Shown piece after piece: positions 58,029 to 64,000 of a stretch of DNA of 64,000 nucleotides; position 1 is the stretch's first letter; each line of letters starts with the position of its first letter. Under the pieces are notes generated by a model that worked only from the letters and a program-made list of their open reading frames with translations, ran no database searches and was not told the DNA's origin. This DNA comes from Flavobacteriales bacterium (GTDB lineage Bacteria; Bacteroidota; Bacteroidia; Flavobacteriales; UBA7430), in assembly GCA_022425195.1 (NCBI GenBank), contig JAKMFX010000034.1, forward strand, positions 1 through 64,000, read 5' to 3'. The position numbers and the translations under genes were made by a program.

Positions 58029-58367
58029 TTAATAAAACTCATTTTTAGGGTCGGGGCCGTAGGGATTGTCTCCTTCGTCTCCTTCAGACAAGGCAAGGAA
58101 GAGGTTGTAGATGGGAACTAAGACAAACCAACCGCTTTTCCCTACATCGTGCATCCTTCTCACCGCAACCGCAATTCCCGGAATCAATACAGCTAAAGAG
58201 TAGAGGTTTGGTAAGATCATTAAGCCCGTCATGACGGCAATAATTCCTACAAGGAAAGAGACGATGATGTTAAATAGAAAGAAATACCAATACTCACTTC
58301 TTCTGGCTCGCCCGCTAAAGGTTGCGTAGTTCTGCCAAACTTTAAGATAATAATTGATGGGGTTCAT
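58029..58367 (-). CDS. DUF805 membrane protein
   Basis: YATFSGRARRSEYWYFFLFNII; RRMHDVGKSGWFVLVPIYNL; start refined. Confidence 0.9.
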   Translation of the reverse strand: MNPINYYLKVWQNYATFSGRARRSEYWYFFLFNIIVSFLVGIIAVMTGLMILPNLYSLAVLIPGIAVAVRRMHDVGKSGWFVLVPIYNLFLALSEGDEGDNPYGPDPKNEFY

Positions 58368-58566
58368 TTTGATGGATGTTTTACATGGGTCTGGTTTGTA
58401 GGTTTTGAAAATACTGTTTTTGTTGTAAAAACGTACTTTTTTAGCCAATAAAGAGCCAAAAAAGTGTTTTTTAACGCTTTTTTGCTCATTAATCGCTCTT
58501 TTTAAATAACGCTACGTCAGGGTCATCTGTCTGTTTTATCCGATGGTATGTAGAAGTCCAAAGGAT

Positions 58567-59061
58567 TTATTTCTCTAGAAATAGAAATGACACAATTAGC
58601 AATACAAAACTTATTGTAGAAGCAATCGTGCGAACCAAGTTCAAGCCATTCCACTTGGTTTCTATGCGATCTCTTAGTGCTTTCATTTCTTCTAAGGAGA
58701 TGGATTCCAAATGGGTTTTATCTAAGATTTCGTTCAAAGGGATGTTTCCTCCAACGGTCACACCAAAGGCGCCCAGCCAATAAATGACAAAAGCGCCTAC
58801 AAACACCCAAAAAATGTTGCTGGGGTACAAGCTGAAATAAAAGATTGGGACCAGTGCTACAGAGAGGATGGCGCCCATAAACAGGACTTTAAAAGTGTTG
58901 TTGAGTATGACTCGATTCATAGATTGTAAGGAGCGCAAGTATTCCAGATCGCTTAACTTTCCTATTCCCGGTTTTACAGCATTGGACCAGGTAAAGAAAA
59001 TACCGGCCATCAATCCCGTAAATAAGATGGCTGAGGCTAAAATGAGGGTTTCTGTTTTCAT
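58567..59061 (-). CDS. DUF1772-family membrane protein
   Basis: LMAGIFFTWSNAVKPGIGKLSDLEYLRSLQSMNRVILN; GNIPLNEIL. Confidence 0.82.
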   Translation of the reverse strand: MKTETLILASAILFTGLMAGIFFTWSNAVKPGIGKLSDLEYLRSLQSMNRVILNNTFKVLFMGAILSVALVPIFYFSLYPSNIFWVFVGAFVIYWLGAFGVTVGGNIPLNEILDKTHLESISLEEMKALRDRIETKWNGLNLVRTIASTISFVLLIVSFLFLEK

Positions 59062-59073
59062 ACGATTGTTGTT

Positions 59074-60414
59074 TTACTCATCATTTGTGTTTAGTGGGAT
59101 GATCCATCGATTGTTTTCTTGATCAAGGGTCCCACCAATCTCTTCTTCAATCACTCGATCTGTCACCATCAACCCTTTCAGCGCCATATTTTCTAACGTG
59201 TCGACACCTTCATTGGGAAAGTTTTGTCGGGTTCTGTGAATGTCAAACCGATTTGAGAACTGTCTGTTGAAAGATTTTTCGACCCCATCTTTTCCAATCA
59301 TGAAGCCTATTAAGCCCCCCCAGGTAGCTGTGGGGTTGTCGGAATCCCAACCGGCGAGGGTGCCAATTTTCAGGGTTCTTTTCAAATCTCCTTCCCCATA
59401 AAATAGACTTACCAAGCTTGCTGCAAAGTTGATTCCCGCAGCAAAACAACCGTTGCAATACAAGTTCTTGGAAGTCATGTTGTATCCATCGCGCTGCTCG
59501 ACCTGATATCTTTGGTAGATGGAATCTCTGGCTTGTTCCCAAGGTATCTCAGATTTATACAATTGTAACGTGTAGTCAAACATTTTTGCGGGGTAAGTAC
59601 TGTCGGGAAGAACCTGTTCAGCTTCCTGGGCCATCCAAAGGATTCTTTCACGCATCGTTTTCTCTGTATGCATTGATGCCAAGGCATGCAGGCTTACGTA
59701 AAATTTTGCGATGTCTTCAGATTCATGACGAGCGGTGGTTTGAATCGGGAGTTCTGCAATTCTCCTGGCAACATCAGGTCTTGCCGGAGAAAACAAACCA
59801 AAGATCTCAGTGGTTAATTGGGCGTCGATCATTTCAAAATGTTCATTCCTATTTGGATTCCCTGTTTCAGGAGGCAAGACACCCTCCTTCATCAAGTCAA
59901 AAGTTTTTTGGTTGGAGACCCATAAATAGTTTTCTTCTTTTGACCTTATGTGCTTTAACCACCCATCACGTATTTGCTCTGGAGATAGCAAACTAGTCTT
60001 ATGAATGTAATGAAGGTGCTGATACATATATTCAATATCGGTATCGTCATCTGCACCCCATACTTCATGAGTGTCTTTGAAGACAAAATCAATGGTGGGA
60101 GACAAGTCGCTCGGAACGCCATTTCCCCATATACTGGGTTGGTCGGGTTTCCCCCAATCGGCTCTGGTGTAGAAATCTCCCGTTTTGATGTCTCCAATAT
60201 CACCAATTTTATCCATCTCCGTAACAAGACCTGTCCAATTGGCAATGCACTGTCCCAACCAAAAGCCATACAATTGATCTTTGTATCGATCTCTGGAGAT
60301 ACTTAAGTACTGCCCGTCTTCTTGGCTGGTATTTCTCTCAGGATTGTTCTTAGTGTCCGAATTGCATGAGGACCCTACAAAGAGGGGTAACAATATTGCG
60401 ATATAGAATCTCAT
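59074..60414 (-). CDS. ADP-ribosylglycohydrolase family lipoprotein
   Basis: DRYKDQLYGFWLGQCIANWTG; ADDDTDIEYMYQ; GWDSDNPTATWGGLIG; lipobox VGSSC after start at MRFYIA. Confidence 0.88.
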   Translation of the reverse strand: MRFYIAILLPLFVGSSCNSDTKNNPERNTSQEDGQYLSISRDRYKDQLYGFWLGQCIANWTGLVTEMDKIGDIGDIKTGDFYTRADWGKPDQPSIWGNGVPSDLSPTIDFVFKDTHEVWGADDDTDIEYMYQHLHYIHKTSLLSPEQIRDGWLKHIRSKEENYLWVSNQKTFDLMKEGVLPPETGNPNRNEHFEMIDAQLTTEIFGLFSPARPDVARRIAELPIQTTARHESEDIAKFYVSLHALASMHTEKTMRERILWMAQEAEQVLPDSTYPAKMFDYTLQLYKSEIPWEQARDSIYQRYQVEQRDGYNMTSKNLYCNGCFAAGINFAASLVSLFYGEGDLKRTLKIGTLAGWDSDNPTATWGGLIGFMIGKDGVEKSFNRQFSNRFDIHRTRQNFPNEGVDTLENMALKGLMVTDRVIEEEIGGTLDQENNRWIIPLNTNDE

Positions 60415-60492
60415 AATTTGGAACGGTTTGTATAAAAGCAGTTGCGGATTTATGTGCACTTACTTCCAGTTAGTAAGATAGTGAATTAAAAC

Positions 60493-60527
60493 AAAAAACG
60501 GTTTGAGATTACTCCCAAACCGCTTTT
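60493..60527 (-). terminator. Rho-independent terminator (minus strand)
   Basis: CGGTTTG-loop-CAAACCG followed by T6 on the minus strand. Confidence 0.75.
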
Positions 60528-60549
60528 GCATTTATGTATCGTAGTAATT

Positions 60550-61452
60550 TTATTTCAACTCTTTCAACAAAGTGTTTGCAGCGATTTTACCCAATTCATT
60601 CGAAGCTGAAGGGCTTGCTCCAGTAATTAATTTTCTGTCCACACAAACCGTATTGTCAGATTCGGTATTCACAATCGTAGCCCCTAAGCTTTTTAACCTT
60701 TCGCTCACACCGTTTTTCATTTGTCCCGGTAAATAACCGATCAATGGGGTCATTTCATCAATTGCATCTGGGAACACCGCCATCTTATATCCATCATATA
60801 GGAATTTTTCATTGTCTAGCGTAGTGGATAATAATGCGCCTGGTCCATGACAAAGCGTAATCGTAAACAAATCACTTTGATGTGCCCAATTCAACACCTT
60901 ACTTACGTTTTTATCTTCTGGAATACCAATCATTGCTCCATGTCCGCCTGGCACAAAGACGGCAGCATAAGAGCTGTCATTATCGAATGAATCGGTGATG
61001 AAGTCTGTCAATTTTTTCGGCTGTTCAAAATTCGTTTTGTAGGCATGGTAAATCGCTTTCACATTTTTGTCTTCACTCGGGAAAGCCCACATTTCGAATA
61101 CTACAGGTTTGCCCGTAGGCGTTACGATTTCAAAATCGAATCCTGCATTTTGAAGGTGTAACATTGGTACAAGAGCTTCCACAGGGTGGTTTCCCGTAGA
61201 AAACATCTTGCCATTTTCCATTTCCAAGTTTTTGTGCTCGGTGAAAATCACCAAAATCTTAGACCTGTTGCCTTGGTATTTCTCGTACTTAATGTCTTCG
61301 AAATCCGTTACGGAAACGGTTCCTAATTTCAGCGCTAAACTCGAAGGACTATAAGATCCATCATCTTCTAGGGTAGGTCGTGACAGAAAGTAAATGACTG
61401 CGAATGCGAGTGTAATGATACTCGCCAATCCAATGAATGTTTTTTTTATCAT
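60550..61452 (-). CDS. DJ-1/PfpI family protein (Hsp31-like glutamine amidotransferase fold)
   Basis: AAVFVPGGHGAMIGIPED; FTITLCHGPGALL; N-terminal TM/signal. Confidence 0.88.
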   Translation of the reverse strand: MIKKTFIGLASIITLAFAVIYFLSRPTLEDDGSYSPSSLALKLGTVSVTDFEDIKYEKYQGNRSKILVIFTEHKNLEMENGKMFSTGNHPVEALVPMLHLQNAGFDFEIVTPTGKPVVFEMWAFPSEDKNVKAIYHAYKTNFEQPKKLTDFITDSFDNDSSYAAVFVPGGHGAMIGIPEDKNVSKVLNWAHQSDLFTITLCHGPGALLSTTLDNEKFLYDGYKMAVFPDAIDEMTPLIGYLPGQMKNGVSERLKSLGATIVNTESDNTVCVDRKLITGASPSASNELGKIAANTLLKELK

Positions 61453-61475
61453 GATTTTCTTTTTTTGAATTTTAC

Positions 61476-62459
61476 TTAACACATTTTTACAATAATTTTC
61501 CCTTTTGCTCTCCCAGAAGCAAGGTGGGTGAATGCTTCAATACTCTCGGAGAAGGTATATACTTTGTCAATAATTGGTTTGATCTTTTCATCCTCGATCA
61601 TTGTCTTCATTTCATTTAAATGTGAACCATTGGGATGCATGAAAATGAATTTGTACTCAGCACCTTTGTCTCTGCTTGCTTTGGCCAATTCTTCGGGTAA
61701 TTTATAATCGGTCATGCCGAACATTTTAGCAGTCGCTTCATCCAAAGGGCCTACAACGCTAGTGACTATTCCCCCTTGTTTTACAACTTCAAAGGCTTCG
61801 AGAGAATGGTTTTGACCCAGCGTGTCAAATACGATGTCTACATCTTTGGCGATGGTTTTGTAATCTTCCGTTTTGTAGTCGATGACTCTGTCTGCGCCAA
61901 GCTCTTTCACCCATGCCAAATTGCTTGTGCTTGTTGTGGTATATACATAAGCACCTTGCGCCTTGGCATATTGTATGGCCAAACTTCCGACACCTCCAGA
62001 GCCCGCATGGATCAGTACTCTGTCATTTTTCTTAAGGCCAGAAGCCTCTAGAGATTGCATGGCGGTTAATCCTGCTAGAGGGATGCCCGCCGCTTCCTCA
62101 AAAGAAATGTTTCCTGGCTTTTTTGACACCGCAACACTCGTAACAGCTACGAATTCGGCCAATGTACCCATTTGCTCTTGCGGGACTCTTGAATATACCA
62201 TGTCGCCCACCTCAAAATGGCTTACTTCATTTCCTTTTTCTACAACAATTCCACTTACGTCATAGGCAGACGTACATGGTAAGGGTAAAGGAAGTAAGGC
62301 TTGTAGGTTTCCCAGGATAATCCCTTTGTCTATTGGGTTGATCGCAGCAGCTTTTACTTCAATAAGTACATCATTTGCCTCAATGGTAGGTAGGCTGACT
62401 TCATTAAAGGCTAAGGCGTCCTTAATGTCACCGTATTTTATTACTTGAAGGGCTTTCAT
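61476..62459 (-). CDS. Zinc-type / quinone NADP-dependent oxidoreductase (MDR)
   Basis: AAAINPIDKGIILG; VLIHAGSGGVGSLAIQYAKAQGAYVYTT. Confidence 0.9.
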   Translation of the reverse strand: MKALQVIKYGDIKDALAFNEVSLPTIEANDVLIEVKAAAINPIDKGIILGNLQALLPLPLPCTSAYDVSGIVVEKGNEVSHFEVGDMVYSRVPQEQMGTLAEFVAVTSVAVSKKPGNISFEEAAGIPLAGLTAMQSLEASGLKKNDRVLIHAGSGGVGSLAIQYAKAQGAYVYTTTSTSNLAWVKELGADRVIDYKTEDYKTIAKDVDIVFDTLGQNHSLEAFEVVKQGGIVTSVVGPLDEATAKMFGMTDYKLPEELAKASRDKGAEYKFIFMHPNGSHLNEMKTMIEDEKIKPIIDKVYTFSESIEAFTHLASGRAKGKIIVKMC

Positions 62460-62531
62460 ATTTGTCTTTTTTTAATTTAAAACAAATGTAGGAAGTGCCT
62501 TCTGCGCAAAAATTGACTTATGGTAAGAAAA

Positions 62532-63107
62532 CTATTTTTTTGCTTTCTCTGCACGAATACGGCTCAAGCTTTCTTGCGTTATTCCTAAGAATGAAGCGAT
62601 GTGATAATTTCGGGTATGCCGCTCGATATCGGGATATTGCTTTAAAAATAAATCATACCTCTCTGCAGCACTTAATTGCAGTTGATTCAAAATGCGCTTG
62701 TGTAAGCTAACCACATGGCGCTCTAAATTATGTCTTTGATAAGATTCGAATTCAGGGAAACGCGTATGAATTCCATCCAGTTCTTTGGCGTTGAATTCAA
62801 TAACTTTAGATTCAGAAAGACATTCTACAGTTAGTGTTGCGAGTTCATCAGTGTGAATGGCTATATAATCGCTTATCCACCAATCTTTAATGGCAAACAG
62901 CAGGGTATGCTCTTTCCCATTTTTATCAATACAATAAGACCTCAAACAACCTGCCGTAACAAAGAAAGTTTTCTTTACAACTTGCCCTTGGCGGATTAAA
63001 ACCTCTCCTTTGTGAAGTGTCTTTTCTTTTGAAATGGAATATAGAAACTCCTCCGCTTCAGGGCGAAGGTGCAACCGGGTTTTTATTTTATGGATTAAGT
63101 CTTCCAA
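62532..63107 (-). CDS. Crp/Fnr family regulator
   Basis: cNMP-binding-like domain; short C-terminal HTH YHIASFLGITQESLSRIRAEKAKK. Confidence 0.88.
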   Translation of the reverse strand: MEDLIHKIKTRLHLRPEAEEFLYSISKEKTLHKGEVLIRQGQVVKKTFFVTAGCLRSYCIDKNGKEHTLLFAIKDWWISDYIAIHTDELATLTVECLSESKVIEFNAKELDGIHTRFPEFESYQRHNLERHVVSLHKRILNQLQLSAAERYDLFLKQYPDIERHTRNYHIASFLGITQESLSRIRAEKAKK

Positions 63108-63271
63108 ATTTATGGGTGATTCTGGTTTGTTACAACGGTTAGTATATGAAAAGTAGGCGATTACGAAGCACGAAACTTTTGGTTAAGCACTTAATTTGAT
63201 ACGAGCCAATAACCTTAATTTACTACTGTTTCGCCTATTTTTTTAAATACATTGTTATGCACTTTTATTCT

Positions 63272-64000
63272 TTATCTCAATCCATTTATGTCATATCGTG
63301 ACATAAAATTCCAAACCAATTCTGATGTATTCTGACCTTGATAAGTAGCATCAAACCAAACATGATCTCCTCCAATAAATTTGTAATGCTCAACAGAAAC
63401 TGAGCCATCTCCTTGGTCATAGACATAATGCTCAATAGACATTCCTCCGCTATTGTCGCTACTTACAGTTGGGCCGGTTATTGTATTGTTGAAATCAATC
63501 CAATAGTCCAAGGTGCTTTGTACAGCGCTGTAGTCATTGTTTCCGTTATAAGGGAGAACCCCGTCAGAAGTCCCGTGAAGATGTACTATGGGCATGGGAT
63601 GATTTATAGGCCCCGTACAATCTAACATTGCTCCAGAAACAGATGCTACCGCAGCAATTAAATCACTTTTATTATTCGCAAGGCCATATGCCATCATAGC
63701 TCCGTTTGAGTATCCGGCGGCATAAATCCTCTTCATGTCAACATGATATTGTGATGAAACCTCATGAATCATAGATTCAACAAATCCGAAATCATCTGCA
63801 GTGCTTTTATTGTCTCCCCCTGTTGGGCAAGGATTCCAATGGGAAGAACCATTGGAGCAGCTGCCTTGCGGAACAACTAAAATAAAAGTGTCAGATTCCG
63901 CCAATGCACGCATGTCGGCATCAATCATAAATGCACTTGCACTCCCTCCAAAACTATGAAAATTAAGCAATACAGGAACTGCAGATGTACCATCATATGA
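63272..64000 (-). CDS. PHB depolymerase/LpqC-type esterase, 5' part beyond window
   Basis: GYSNGAMMAYGLA nucleophile elbow; VPQGSCSNGSSHWNPCPTG; frame open to the edge (SYDGTSAVPVLLNFHS). Confidence 0.85.
   Translation of the reverse strand, partial: SYDGTSAVPVLLNFHSFGGSASAFMIDADMRALAESDTFILVVPQGSCSNGSSHWNPCPTGGDNKSTADDFGFVESMIHEVSSQYHVDMKRIYAAGYSNGAMMAYGLANNKSDLIAAVASVSGAMLDCTGPINHPMPIVHLHGTSDGVLPYNGNNDYSAVQSTLDYWIDFNNTITGPTVSSDNSGGMSIEHYVYDQGDGSVSVEHYKFIGGDHVWFDATYQGQNTSELVWNFMSRYDINGLR

Noticed and set aside
1-64000. CRISPR array, transposons, prophage, toxin-antitoxin or defense island
   Set aside because: No spaced direct repeats, transposase, integrase or phage structural genes were recognised on either strand.

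Overview
The window looks like a chromosomal segment of a marine-type Bacteroidetes (Flavobacteriia-like) bacterium. Supporting signs are gldB/gldC, a T9SS-like C-terminal domain, and TAnnTTTG -7 promoter boxes. Left to right it contains: (i) nadE (cut by the left edge), gldB and gldC; (ii) a cytochrome c oxidase and assembly cluster (about 2.3-9.0 kb); (iii) a dense assimilatory nitrate island (about 9.5-35.3 kb) with a NarL-type two-component system, DUF4202, nirBD, two FNR-like regulators, an nrtABCD-type transporter, a porin, a nearly complete molybdenum-cofactor set, siroheme genes, a degenerate SiR-like/rubredoxin fusion protein and a 1174-aa nitrate reductase/FAD reductase/BFD fusion; (iv) a CAT-anticodon tRNA and housekeeping genes (HAD, thioesterase, epimerase, ABC exporter, rbfA, FtsX-like permease, dus, CPBP protease, ExbB/ExbD operon); (v) a probable light-response region (about 45.1-55.7 kb) with a photolyase/cryptochrome, SDR, GPx, a CarH/LitR-like MerR protein, azurin-like protein and carotenoid genes including a CrtA homolog; (vi) a secreted GH16 enzyme and assorted metabolic genes. 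The strongest new-looking signals are: a shared 16-bp palindrome (TAMGTAWWAATACKTA) in front of four nitrate/Moco transcription units next to two FNR-like regulators with N-terminal CxxCx4C motifs; the Nas fusion plus its SiR-like/rubredoxin neighbour; a MerR-type inverted repeat placed between the -33 and -7 boxes of the operon encoding the CarH-like regulator; and a T8 tract that breaks an otherwise perfect signal peptide in the CIA30-like gene. No CRISPR array, transposase or prophage was recognised. All family calls come from reading the sequence; no database search was run.
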